Source of the DNA: an uncultured Clostridia bacterium
Lineage (GTDB): Bacteria > Bacillota > Clostridia > Christensenellales > Aristaeellaceae
NCBI GenBank assembly: GCA_945877525.1
Contig: CAMDVP010000016.1
Span: forward strand, 1-24,811
Reading direction: 5' to 3'
DNA: 24,811 bases
Shown: one piece after another, positions 15,814 through 23,119 of the stretch
Numbering within the stretch: the stretch's first letter is position 1
Layout: every line of letters begins with the position of its first letter
The notes under the pieces: model-generated
The model's input: only the letters and a program-made list of their open reading frames with translations
Database searches by the model: none
What the model was told of the DNA's origin: nothing
Program-made: the position numbers and the translations under genes

Positions 15814-16389
15814 CCAGAGGGCGCTGCCCTCTGGACTCCCGGTCAGGGCGCTGCCCTGACAACCCGCCAGGGGCTCTGCCCCTGGACCCCGCGAAGGGCC
15901 TTCGGCCCTCTCGATACCCATGCAGGTAGGTTGGAACTTGGGTTTTCCCTTTGCGGGGGTCACGGCGCGCAACGGGCGCGCCGCGACGCGGAATCTGCAG
16001 CTTGCCGCTGCGGCGGCGAAGAGGGTTCCGCGTCTGCGGATGCGGGCAGAGGGCTTTGCGATCGTCTTATGCACTCCTTCGCAACACCCTAACGGTTGTT
16101 TTGGTTGGAAATCTGCTACATCATCCCCAGTTACATTTACCATTCCCTCCATTCGGAGGGACAGCGAAGGTTTCCAAAGGGCGACCGCAAAGCCCTTTGG
16201 TCGCCGCCGCATCGGCGAAACCCCTGCACCGCAGGCTCTGCGTCGCGGCGCGCCTGTCGCGCGCCGTGACCCCCGCAAGAGAACCTTCCCGTTACATGAC
16301 ACCCGCCTGGGTGTCGAGAGGGCCGAAGGCCCTTCGCGGAAGTCCAGAGGGCAGCGCCCTCTGGTAGGGTCCAGGGGTGAAACCCCTGG
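15814..16389. repeat. Dispersed palindromic repeat, copy 2 (complete, about 576 bp)
   Basis: No gene is seen in the 652 bases between lplC and the binding-protein gene. The stretch is a large imperfect palindrome. Outer hairpin 15814-15834 is the exact inverse of 16344-16364 (21 nt). Bases 15891-15914 are the exact inverse of 16314-16337 (24 nt), and 15953-15970 of 16259-16276 (18 nt). Bases 16050-16066 pair imperfectly with 16181-16196. The left end carries two extra hairpins with 8-bp arms and 3-nt loops (15842-15860, 15867-15885), and the right end one (16371-16389). The whole could fold into one long structure as DNA or RNA. It ends 5 nt from the lplC stop. No transposase and no obvious target duplication were seen. 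It may be a MITE-like element or a structured RNA. Confidence 0.85.
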
Positions 16390-16394
16390 CTCGC

Positions 16395-17336
16395 TCACCC
16401 CTTAACGGCACCGATCATGATGCCTTTGACGAAGTAACGCTGGAAGTAGGGGTAGACGAGGAGGATGGGCAGGGTGACCACCATGGCCACCGTCATCTGC
16501 ACGGAAAGGGAGGTCTGCTTAGTGGCCAGGTTGGCCATGGCGTTGGCGTCCTGGGTGGTGCGCACAAGGGCAGCCAGGGACTGGGCCTCGTGCTGGTACT
16601 TGTACAAAAGGAACTGCAGGGTGTAATACTTGCCCGAGGGCATGAGCATCATGGTGTCGGTGAAGCTGTTCCACTGGCCCACGGCGCAGAAGATGCACAG
16701 CGTGGCCAGAATGGGGGTAATCAGCGGCATAATCACCGAAGCGAACACGCGGGTATAGCCCGCGCCGTCCAGGGTGGCGCTTTCCTCCAGGGACGGCGGC
16801 AGGCCCTCAATGAAGGTTTTCACCAGAATCACATTGTAGGGCGACACAAGGCCCGGAATGACGTATACCCAGAAGTTGTCCAGAAAGCCCAGGGTACGCA
16901 GGTTCATGTACCAGGGAATCAGGCCGGCGGAAAAGTACATGGTAATCACAATCAGCCTGTACCACACCTTGCGCAGCCACATTTCCTGCTTGGTGACCAG
17001 GTAGCCCAGGAAGGCGCTGCCCGCCACCGTCCACAGGGTGCCCAGCACCGTGCGGGCTACGGACACCAGCAGCGCGTCCATGATGCCGTCGATCTTCATC
17101 ACCTGGACGTAGTTCTCAAAGTGGATTTCCCGGGGCCACAGCTGGATTTTGCCCAGACGCACCAGCTCGTTGGAAGAAATGGTGTTGATAAACAGATAGT
17201 AGAACGGAAACACACACGCCAGGGTGATCAGCGCGAACACCGTGTAGTTCACAATATTGAACGCAATGTCGCCCCGGGACAGCTTCGGACGGTTGCGGTG
17301 CCTGACCTGCTTTTTGTTTTCCTTCGCCAGCAGCAT
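16395..17336 (-). CDS. lplC: Carbohydrate ABC transporter permease, LplC type
   Basis: A 313-residue inner-membrane permease with six helices. The N-terminal helix (VNYTVFALITLACVFPFYYLFINTISS) and FENYVQVMKIDGIMDALLVSVARTVLGT are typical of the LplC/YtcP group. The EAA loop reads EESATLDGAGYTRVFASVIMPLITPILAT, and the C-terminal YPYFQRYFVKGIMIGAVKG is the standard end of this family. The ATG at 17336 has AAGGAGG with a 7-nt spacer to GGAGG. It lies 13 nt after the LplB-type gene, with which it should form the channel. No ATPase is encoded nearby, so a shared MsmK-type ATPase elsewhere is expected. The substrate is likely an oligosaccharide, inferred from family and LacI control. Confidence 0.92.
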   Translation of the reverse strand: MLLAKENKKQVRHRNRPKLSRGDIAFNIVNYTVFALITLACVFPFYYLFINTISSNELVRLGKIQLWPREIHFENYVQVMKIDGIMDALLVSVARTVLGTLWTVAGSAFLGYLVTKQEMWLRKVWYRLIVITMYFSAGLIPWYMNLRTLGFLDNFWVYVIPGLVSPYNVILVKTFIEGLPPSLEESATLDGAGYTRVFASVIMPLITPILATLCIFCAVGQWNSFTDTMMLMPSGKYYTLQFLLYKYQHEAQSLAALVRTTQDANAMANLATKQTSLSVQMTVAMVVTLPILLVYPYFQRYFVKGIMIGAVKG

Positions 17337-17349
17337 ATCCGTTCCTCCT

Positions 17350-19905
17350 TTACATGATGGATTCGCCGCGCAGCTTCTTGGAGGCGAAATTCGCGCTGAA
17401 CAGAAGCGTTACGCTGACAAGGGTCTTGAGAATGCCGATCGCCGTGCCGAAGGAATAGAGCGTTGTGCCCTTGGAGGCGATGGTAATGTTGTACACATAC
17501 AGATCCAGTACCTCGATGGTGTTCTTGTTCATGCTGTTCTGGAACACCATGTACTGCTCCATGCCGTTGTTGAGAATGTTGGAAATGGACAGCATCAGCA
17601 GCACGAAGAAGGTGGGCAAAAGCCCTGGCAGGGTGATGTAGCGCATCTGCTTCCAGCGGTTGGCGCCGTCCACCTTGGCGGCCTCGTACAGCTCCTGGTC
17701 GATGCCCGCAATGGCCGCCAGGTACATGATGGCGCCCCAGCCCAGGCCCTTCCATGTGCTCCAGCCCCACATCTTCAGCCAGATGTGCTCGCTGCTGTTG
17801 AGCCAGGCCACGGGCTCGTCAATGGCGCCGACGGCCAGCATAAACTTGCTGAAGATGCCGGTGTCCATCGCAAACAGCGCCATGGCGAAGGAGAATACCA
17901 GCGCCCAGGAAATGAAGTTGGGCAGGGTGGTGAAGACCTGCACGCACTTCTTGAAGCGGACGTGAGTGATCTCATTGAGGAAGATGGCAAACACCATGGG
18001 CAGCCAGCTGGTGACCAGGTTCAGGCCGCTCATGCCAAAGGTGTTTTTCAGCACGCGGACAATGTTGTCCCGGTGGCCCTGGTTGGTGAACATCTCCGTG
18101 AACCACTTCAGCCCCACAAACTCCTGCTCGCTCATGGGAATGCCGAACTTGTAGTTATAGAAGGCATAGCTCCAGCCGTACAGGGGCAGATAGCTGAACA
18201 GGAACACCGCCAGCAGGAAGGGCAGCATCATCAGGAAGAGCTTATACTTCTTGGGCAGCTCCTCCATATGGGCAAAGTTGGAGAAGAACGCCGCGAATAC
18301 CAGCAGCGGCAGGGAAATGTACAGATACAGCGTTCCCGACGCGGAGCCCATGACCTTTGGCATCTGCAGGGAAACAATCAGCCAGCTGCCCATCCGCATC
18401 GCAAAGGCGGCCAGGAACAGCAGGATCGGCCAGCGCTTGTCCGCATGCCGCAAAAGCATCGCCACGCCCAGCACAATCAGCAGCAGCGCCGCCCACACCG
18501 TCACGCCATAGGCGCGGGTGATGCCGCCCATGGTGTCCGCGGCGCTGTGCGCGTTCAGCTCGCCCTCGCCGGCTTCCTCGGCGTAGATGGGCTTGCCCTT
18601 GTTGTCCTTGGGGCTGAGGATATCCTCAGGCGTCTTAAACACCATGGCCTGCCAGCCGCTCATGCTGACGGTGGACAGCACCTTGTTTTTCCCGGGCTTG
18701 GTGAAGGAAAAGCTCGCGCCGGGCAGCAGCACCATGATCAGGGCCGCCGCCGCCAGGAACAGCGCCGCGGCGCGCATGCGGCTCCTTTGCGGAATGGGGT
18801 TGACAAAATAGGGCTCGTTGGCCGCGCGCACGCCCAGCACGCCGCACATCACGCTGCCAAGGCACACAAGCAGCATCAACGCCGGGAAGGCGGTAATCCG
18901 GCCCACGCCCAGCTTGCACAGCTGCCTTGTGGCCGTGGAGAACATGTCTGCATCGCTGACGGTAAGCATCCCCGTCACCGACGCGCCCACCAGCACCAGC
19001 GCCAGGGCGCCGCACACCAGCGGGAACCAGCGATCCACCCGGGGCAGGAAGGCCAGCAGCGCCGAAAGCAGCAGCAGTGCCAGCGCGCCCACCAGATAGG
19101 CGTTCATGGAAGCGGTGGAGGTGGTGATGGTGAAGATGCCGCGGATGTTGTTCGCGTCGGCGGAATAAGGCTCCAGCGCCGCCAGGTCGCCTGTCAGCAC
19201 ATCGGCAAACACGCCTTCACCCTTGGCCAGGGCGGCCAGATTGGGTTCATTGCCCGTCATTTCCTGAAGAATGGAAAGGGTGCCGTTCATGGCCGCCGCG
19301 TCGGCAGGGGAGGCGGTCACCGTGTCAGGCACGCTGACCACATGGCCGGGGAGCAGCATGCACAGCGCGGCCAGCACCGCCAGCACGCCGCCCAGGCGGC
19401 GCCAGGCCATGTCGTTCACATCAAGAGACTCGCCGCCCTTCATCCACACAGCCAGCACCACCAGCTGCGCCAGGCATGCCACCGCGGGAATGTAGGCGAA
19501 AACCTGCACTTCGTCCAGCAGCATGGTGAACAGCAGCGATCCGCTGACATTCACCACCTGCAGGGTGAAGGTGGCCAGCAGCCCCAGAGCGGCACAGGTC
19601 ACCGCCAGGGAGGCGTGCATGCAGCCCCTCTTCCTGATAAAAGGCAGCGCCGCGCCCACGGCCATCAGCGCCAGGCCCGTCAGCAGCATCCACCCGTCCA
19701 ACCGAATCAGCCCAAGGGCGGGAATGCTGTCCACTGGCAGCCCCGCCGCAGGTCTGACGGCCATGTCCCACAGGGATACGGTCTGCGGATACAGCGCCGC
19801 AGTTTCCGCGCCCAGCTGGCTGTGCACATAAACCTTGACTGCAGGCAGAAACAGCGTGGCAATGGCCACCGCCAGGGCGAGGAAGATCAGTCCCTTTTTC
19901 TTCAT
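17350..19905 (-). CDS. LplB-type sugar permease fused to a 550-residue N-terminal multi-membrane region
   Basis: An 851-residue protein, nearly three times the usual LplB (about 300). Residues 551-851 are the permease: PKKYKLFLMMLPFLLAVFLFSYLPLYGW, FTTLPNFISWALVFSFAMALF, and the EAA loop EAAKVDGANRWKQMRYITLPGLLP (741-764). Residues 1-546 form about 12 helices that read as three tandem modules, each helix-loop-three helices: helices near 5-27, 70-90, 97-117, 135-155; then 169-188, 268-288, 294-314, 338-358; then 377-396, 466-486, 492-512, 524-543. Each first loop carries a related short motif: TVSLWDMAV (42-50), TLSILQEMT (209-217), TVSMSGWQAM (412-421). The reading frame is unbroken, so this looks like a true fusion rather than an error. 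A GAGAGG site precedes the ATG, which lies 21 nt after lacI. The extension's role is unknown; sensing or assembly are possibilities. Confidence 0.88.
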   Translation of the reverse strand: MKKKGLIFLALAVAIATLFLPAVKVYVHSQLGAETAALYPQTVSLWDMAVRPAAGLPVDSIPALGLIRLDGWMLLTGLALMAVGAALPFIRKRGCMHASLAVTCAALGLLATFTLQVVNVSGSLLFTMLLDEVQVFAYIPAVACLAQLVVLAVWMKGGESLDVNDMAWRRLGGVLAVLAALCMLLPGHVVSVPDTVTASPADAAAMNGTLSILQEMTGNEPNLAALAKGEGVFADVLTGDLAALEPYSADANNIRGIFTITTSTASMNAYLVGALALLLLSALLAFLPRVDRWFPLVCGALALVLVGASVTGMLTVSDADMFSTATRQLCKLGVGRITAFPALMLLVCLGSVMCGVLGVRAANEPYFVNPIPQRSRMRAAALFLAAAALIMVLLPGASFSFTKPGKNKVLSTVSMSGWQAMVFKTPEDILSPKDNKGKPIYAEEAGEGELNAHSAADTMGGITRAYGVTVWAALLLIVLGVAMLLRHADKRWPILLFLAAFAMRMGSWLIVSLQMPKVMGSASGTLYLYISLPLLVFAAFFSNFAHMEELPKKYKLFLMMLPFLLAVFLFSYLPLYGWSYAFYNYKFGIPMSEQEFVGLKWFTEMFTNQGHRDNIVRVLKNTFGMSGLNLVTSWLPMVFAIFLNEITHVRFKKCVQVFTTLPNFISWALVFSFAMALFAMDTGIFSKFMLAVGAIDEPVAWLNSSEHIWLKMWGWSTWKGLGWGAIMYLAAIAGIDQELYEAAKVDGANRWKQMRYITLPGLLPTFFVLLMLSISNILNNGMEQYMVFQNSMNKNTIEVLDLYVYNITIASKGTTLYSFGTAIGILKTLVSVTLLFSANFASKKLRGESIM

Positions 19906-19926
19906 CCCGGATTCCCTCTCTCTTCC

Positions 19927-20940
19927 TTATTCGTGATTCAGGTCCCGCACCGTACCCCCGGGCATCAGGCGCCCCGGCACAATCATGGGCCGGGCGGCAT
20001 AGCACCGCGGATCCTCGATAGCGCTGATGATTTCCCGGGCCGCCACACGGCCCATCTCCTTGCCGTCCTGGAAATAGGTGCTGAGCACCGGGCGCATCAC
20101 CGTCACCAGACTGACCCCGCCAAAGCCGAAGCAGCTCACGTCTTCCGGCACGGAAAGGCCCATGCGCTCCAGTTCCTCCAGGCCGCCGATATAGCTCATA
20201 TCATCCGGATACAGGATGCAGCTGGGCGGGCGGGACAGCCCCATCAGCCGCCGCGTAGCCAGGGCCGAGGCAGCGCGCATGCGGTAATGCGCGGGCACCA
20301 CATAGCCGTCCGGCACGCTGATGCCCTCCGCGCGGCAGCCCCGGTAAAAGCCTGTCAGCCGCTCGCTGGTCACCTGGCAGGGGTCGCCGTGAATAAAGGC
20401 AATACGCCGGTGCCCCATGCCGCACAGATAGTGGATGCTTTCCTCCATGGCGGCCACGTTGTCGTTGCGCACCACGGTGCGTCCGGGATAGTCAAATTCA
20501 ATGGACACCACGGGCATGCTGCTTTCCAGCAGGGGTATCACCGTGTTGTGGTCGAAGGGGCCCTGGGCGATGATCACCCCGGCGCACTGGCGGCGCTGGG
20601 CATGCTCGTAATAGCTCATGCCGGGGCCGTTGTTCAGGAAGGTGATCTCGTAGCCCCGCTCGCCGGCCTCGCAGTGGATGCCCTCCAGCACGGTGGAGAA
20701 GAACTCGTGGGTCAGCATGTTGTGATACAGCACGCCGATATTGTGGCTGCGGCTGGTCTTGAGGGTACGGGCGGCCTCGTTGGGGCAGTAGCCCATTTCC
20801 CGGGCCACCTGGCGGATTTCCGCCGCCTTTTCGGGGGACACGCCGGTTCGGAAATTCAGCGCCCGGGACACCGCCGCCACGGACATGCCGCATTTTTCCG
20901 CCACCATACGGATGGTCACCACCACTGCCTTCCCCCTCAT
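19927..20940 (-). CDS. LacI family transcriptional regulator
   Basis: A 337-residue repressor. The N-terminal helix-turn-helix and hinge helix are clear: VTIRMVAEKCGMSVAAVSRALNFRTGVSPEKAAEIRQVAREMGYCPNEAARTLKTSRSHNIGVL. The rest is a periplasmic-binding-protein-like sugar sensor (GHRRIAFIHGD, CILYPDDMSYIGGLEELERMGLSVPEDVSCFGFGG). The family normally begins MVTIR. The GTG at 20922, with AGGGGG 9 nt upstream, would give that form and 331 residues, and it may be the real start. The ATG at 20940 lacks a good site. It is the first gene of the sugar operon and probably represses its own promoter through the operators at 20974-20983 and 21103-21120. The inducer is probably the imported sugar. Confidence 0.93.
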   Translation of the reverse strand: MRGKAVVVTIRMVAEKCGMSVAAVSRALNFRTGVSPEKAAEIRQVAREMGYCPNEAARTLKTSRSHNIGVLYHNMLTHEFFSTVLEGIHCEAGERGYEITFLNNGPGMSYYEHAQRRQCAGVIIAQGPFDHNTVIPLLESSMPVVSIEFDYPGRTVVRNDNVAAMEESIHYLCGMGHRRIAFIHGDPCQVTSERLTGFYRGCRAEGISVPDGYVVPAHYRMRAASALATRRLMGLSRPPSCILYPDDMSYIGGLEELERMGLSVPEDVSCFGFGGVSLVTVMRPVLSTYFQDGKEMGRVAAREIISAIEDPRCYAARPMIVPGRLMPGGTVRDLNHE

Positions 20941-20973
20941 ACCCGGCGGATCCAGCGGATGGCCCGGCAGAAT

Positions 20974-20983
20974 AAAACGTTTT
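20974..20983. promoter_or_regulatory. LacI-type operator O1 (AAAACGTTTT)
   Basis: A perfect 10-bp palindrome with the central CG step favoured by LacI family hinge helices. It sits about 5-15 bp after the predicted transcription start of lacI, a classic site for blocking transcription. Confidence 0.55.
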
Positions 20984-20994
20984 CGACAAAAATG

Positions 20995-21023
20995 ATTATA
21001 CTGTCAGTTGAAAGGCTTGTCAA
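20995..21023 (-). promoter_or_regulatory. Consensus sigma-70 promoter of the lacI-lplB-lplC operon
   Basis: On the minus strand TTGACA (21018-21023) and TATAAT (20995-21000) are both perfect consensus, spaced 17 nt apart. Transcription would start near 20988. A promoter this strong normally needs repression, in agreement with the adjacent LacI operators. Confidence 0.9.
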
Positions 21024-21102
21024 TCCATTTTCATAGCTTTTTCGGCCTGTTTTTGTCCAAATCGAATCGAATTCCTTCTCTTTCCGATGCTTCCATTGAC
21101 CA

Positions 21103-21120
21103 GGCGCAAACGTTTACGCC
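21103..21120. promoter_or_regulatory. Second LacI-type operator O2, upstream
   Basis: GGCGCAAACGTTTACGCC is an 18-bp palindrome with one mismatched pair and a central AAACGTTT. Its centre is 133 bp from that of the first site, close to a whole number of helical turns, so looping by a LacI tetramer or two bound dimers is possible. It lies between lacI and murG and could also affect murG. Confidence 0.5.
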
Positions 21121-21200
21121 GTTGATTCTCAAGGCTTTTCAGCGTTTTTTGAAGGATTCTGCGCTTTCAGCGCGAAGCAGTGGCGCTTTTTCTCCCGGTA

Positions 21201-21209
21201 TGCTATACT
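21201..21209 (+). promoter_or_regulatory. Extended -10 promoter of the murG gene
   Basis: TGC-TATACT (TG at 21201-21202, TATACT at 21204-21209) is a good extended -10 with no clear -35. The leader of about 80 nt contains a CCTGT/ACAGG pairing. The rest of the 21024-21296 gap holds only the O2 site and T-rich runs. Confidence 0.5.
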
Positions 21210-21296
21210 GTTTCCCGGCCCCGCGCCTGTCATGAACGCGGCGCTGCGCGCACAGGAATAGAATGATGCCATCATGATAGAAGGAAGGATCGCCCC

Positions 21297-22373
21297 ATGA
21301 AGAAGATCGTGCTTACCGGCGGCGGCACCCTGGGCCACGTCACGCCCCACCTGTCCCTGATTCCCCACCTGCTGGAGGCGGGATATGAAATCCACTACAT
21401 TGGCACCGAAAAGGGCATGGAGGCTGAGAAAATCCGCTCCATTCCCCAGGTGACCTATCATGCCGTCAAAAGCGGCAAGCTGCGCCGCTACTTTTCCTGG
21501 CAGAATTTCACCGACCCCTTCCGCGTGCTGGCGGGAGCGGTGCAATCCGCCCGGCTGATGGGAAAAATCCGCCCCGATGTGTGCTTCAGCAAAGGCGGCT
21601 TCGTGGCAGTGCCGGTGGTGTTCGGCGCGTGGCTCCACAAGGTACCCGTGGTATGCCACGAAAGCGACCTGACCCCCGGCCTGGCCAACCGCCTGTGCAA
21701 GCCCTTCGCAAAGAAAATCGCCACCACCTTTCCCGAGTGTGCTGCGGCCCTGGGCCCCAAGGCGGAAATGACCGGCACGCCGCTTCGGCCCGAGCTTTTC
21801 CGCGGCAGACGCGCGAAGGGGCTGAGCCTTCTGCATTTTGACGGCTCCCGCCCGATCCTTCTGATGATGGGCGGCTCCTCTGGCGCGCAGGCCGTGAACA
21901 AGGCCCTGCGGGAGGCGCTGCCCAGGCTGACGGACACCTTCGACGTGGCCCATGTATGCGGCAAGGGGAACCTCGACCGGGGGCTGGAGGGTACCCCCTG
22001 CTACACCCAGGTGGAGTTCCTGGACGCCGATTTACCCGACGTGCTGGCCTGCGCCGACCTGGTGCTCAGCCGCGCGGGGAGCAATGCCCTGTGCGAATTC
22101 CAGGCCCTGTGCAAGCCGCTGCTGCTGGTGCCCTATCCCAAGGGAGCCAGCCGGGGCGACCAGATTCTCAACGCCCGCAGCCTGGAAAAGCGCGGGCTGT
22201 GCCATGTGCTCCCCCAGGAGGACATGACCGCCGACAGCCTCGCCGCCGCCCTTCGGAAAACCTGGGCGGACCGCGATCGTCTCACTGCCGCGGTGAAGGC
22301 CGCGCCCCCCGCCGACGGCACCCGTCGGGTGCTGGAGATGATCGAGGAGGTACAGCAGGCAAAGCAGAAATAA
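21297..22373 (+). CDS. murG: MurG-type UDP-N-acetylglucosamine transferase (stand-alone)
   Basis: A 358-residue GT28 glycosyltransferase. MurG adds GlcNAc to lipid I on the inner face of the membrane to make lipid II. The N-terminal loop is GGGTLGHVTP, where the classical form is GGGTGGH; the His is kept. YIGTEKGMEAEKI, PDVCFSKGGFVAVPVVFGAWLHKVPVVCHESDLTPGLANRL and MMGGSSGAQAVN follow the family order. The C-terminal donor site has SRAGSNALCEFQALCKPLLLVPYP and RGDQILNA, with the catalytic-region Glu and Gln in place. The ATG follows AAGGAAGG about 9 nt upstream. No dcw cluster genes are nearby, so it could be a second, paralogous MurG found in some Clostridia. Function as lipid II synthase is likely but the exact acceptor is not proven. 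Confidence 0.88.
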   Translation: MKKIVLTGGGTLGHVTPHLSLIPHLLEAGYEIHYIGTEKGMEAEKIRSIPQVTYHAVKSGKLRRYFSWQNFTDPFRVLAGAVQSARLMGKIRPDVCFSKGGFVAVPVVFGAWLHKVPVVCHESDLTPGLANRLCKPFAKKIATTFPECAAALGPKAEMTGTPLRPELFRGRRAKGLSLLHFDGSRPILLMMGGSSGAQAVNKALREALPRLTDTFDVAHVCGKGNLDRGLEGTPCYTQVEFLDADLPDVLACADLVLSRAGSNALCEFQALCKPLLLVPYPKGASRGDQILNARSLEKRGLCHVLPQEDMTADSLAAALRKTWADRDRLTAAVKAAPPADGTRRVLEMIEEVQQAKQK

Positions 22374-22529
22374 AAATACTTCTTTTTCCAGCATTGGCGA
22401 AAAAAGAACAAATTGCTCACGCTTTATTCATATTGAGTTTATATTCCGCGCCTATCCTCAGGGTGTACCAAGCAGAAGGCTTGTTGAAATACATATCTGT
22501 ACACCTGATGAGGAAGGGAGCTGTCAAGA

Positions 22530-22997
22530 TTGTCCAAGGAAGTGTCGTTCAAGCGTACCCGGATAGGCGCCATTGTTTGTGCCGTGCTGATGCTGGCGGT
22601 GCTGGTGCTGCAGTTTACGCCGTTCTGGCATATCGGCGAGGGTGAGGAACAGCAGGATGTATCCATCGGCGCCTATGTGTGGTTCCCCAGCGACCACAAG
22701 GAAGTGGACGCCTACATGAAGGAGCAGGTCGGCAGTGATTACACCATCAGCGGCGTGGTGGGCGTCCATTCGCTGGTGCTGGTGCTGTCCGCGGTGGGCC
22801 TGGTGCTGTGCCTGATTAAGCCGACCATGCCCATTTCTCCCGTCCTGGTGATGGGCAGCAGCCTGTCCGGCCTGGTGGGCTGCCTGGGCATGAAGGCGTT
22901 CCAGCTGGGGTCCACCTGGGTATGGCTGCTGATTCTGTTCATTGCGGCGCTTGTCATGGGCGGTCTGACGCTCTACTGGCGGATGAAGCAGCAGTAA
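22530..22997 (+). CDS. Small four-helix membrane protein of unknown function
   Basis: A 155-residue hydrophobic protein with no known domain that I recognise. The helices are near 12-31, 76-97, 103-121 and 129-149. After helix 1 comes FTPFW (29-33) and a polar loop with QQDVSIGAYVWFPSDHKEVDAY. The layout (helix, roughly 45-residue loop, three helices) and the DVSIGAYV motif resemble the three modules at the N-terminus of the fused LplB permease (TVSLWDMAV and similar). The start is TTG at 22530, with GGAAGGGAG 9 nt upstream; no in-frame ATG fits the first helix. It ends at a shared terminator. The upstream 156-nt gap shows no clear promoter. It may associate with a membrane transporter, but this is only inference. 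Confidence 0.75.
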   Translation: MSKEVSFKRTRIGAIVCAVLMLAVLVLQFTPFWHIGEGEEQQDVSIGAYVWFPSDHKEVDAYMKEQVGSDYTISGVVGVHSLVLVLSAVGLVLCLIKPTMPISPVLVMGSSLSGLVGCLGMKAFQLGSTWVWLLILFIAALVMGGLTLYWRMKQQ

Positions 22998-23052
22998 GCT
23001 GCCCCTCTCAGGGAGAAGCAAAAAGCGGCCGCCGTCAGTCTGCCGCACACAC

Positions 23053-23088
23053 AAAACCTCCGCAGGGCATGAACCCCGCGGAGGTTTT
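23053..23088. terminator. Bidirectional terminator between the four-helix protein and the acetyltransferase
   Basis: AAAACCTCCGC (23053-23063) and GCGGAGGTTTT (23078-23088) form an 11-bp stem with an inner GGG/CCC pairing. TTTTT ends the right arm on plus and TTTT on minus. An outer repeat, AAGCGGCCG (23023-23031) with CGGCCGCTT (23113-23121), could enclose it. Confidence 0.85.
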
Positions 23089-23119
23089 TGGATGCGCCAT
23101 TTTGCCTGCCGACGGCCGC

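Noticed and set aside
15814..15914. Series of short hairpin units considered as a CRISPR-like array
   Set aside because: Arms differ between units, spacers are 6-9 nt, and there are no cas genes. They are hairpin modules of the repeat.
17257..21036. A 1259-codon open frame on the plus strand
   Set aside because: It is antisense to the clear lacI and LplB-type genes, is rich in His, Gln, Arg and Gly, and shows no domain. It is a shadow of GC-rich codon use.
21103..21120. Catabolite-control cre site
   Set aside because: The centre is CG but the flanks (GGCGC/ACGCC) do not match the usual WTGNAANCGNWNNCW form; a LacI-paralog operator fits better.
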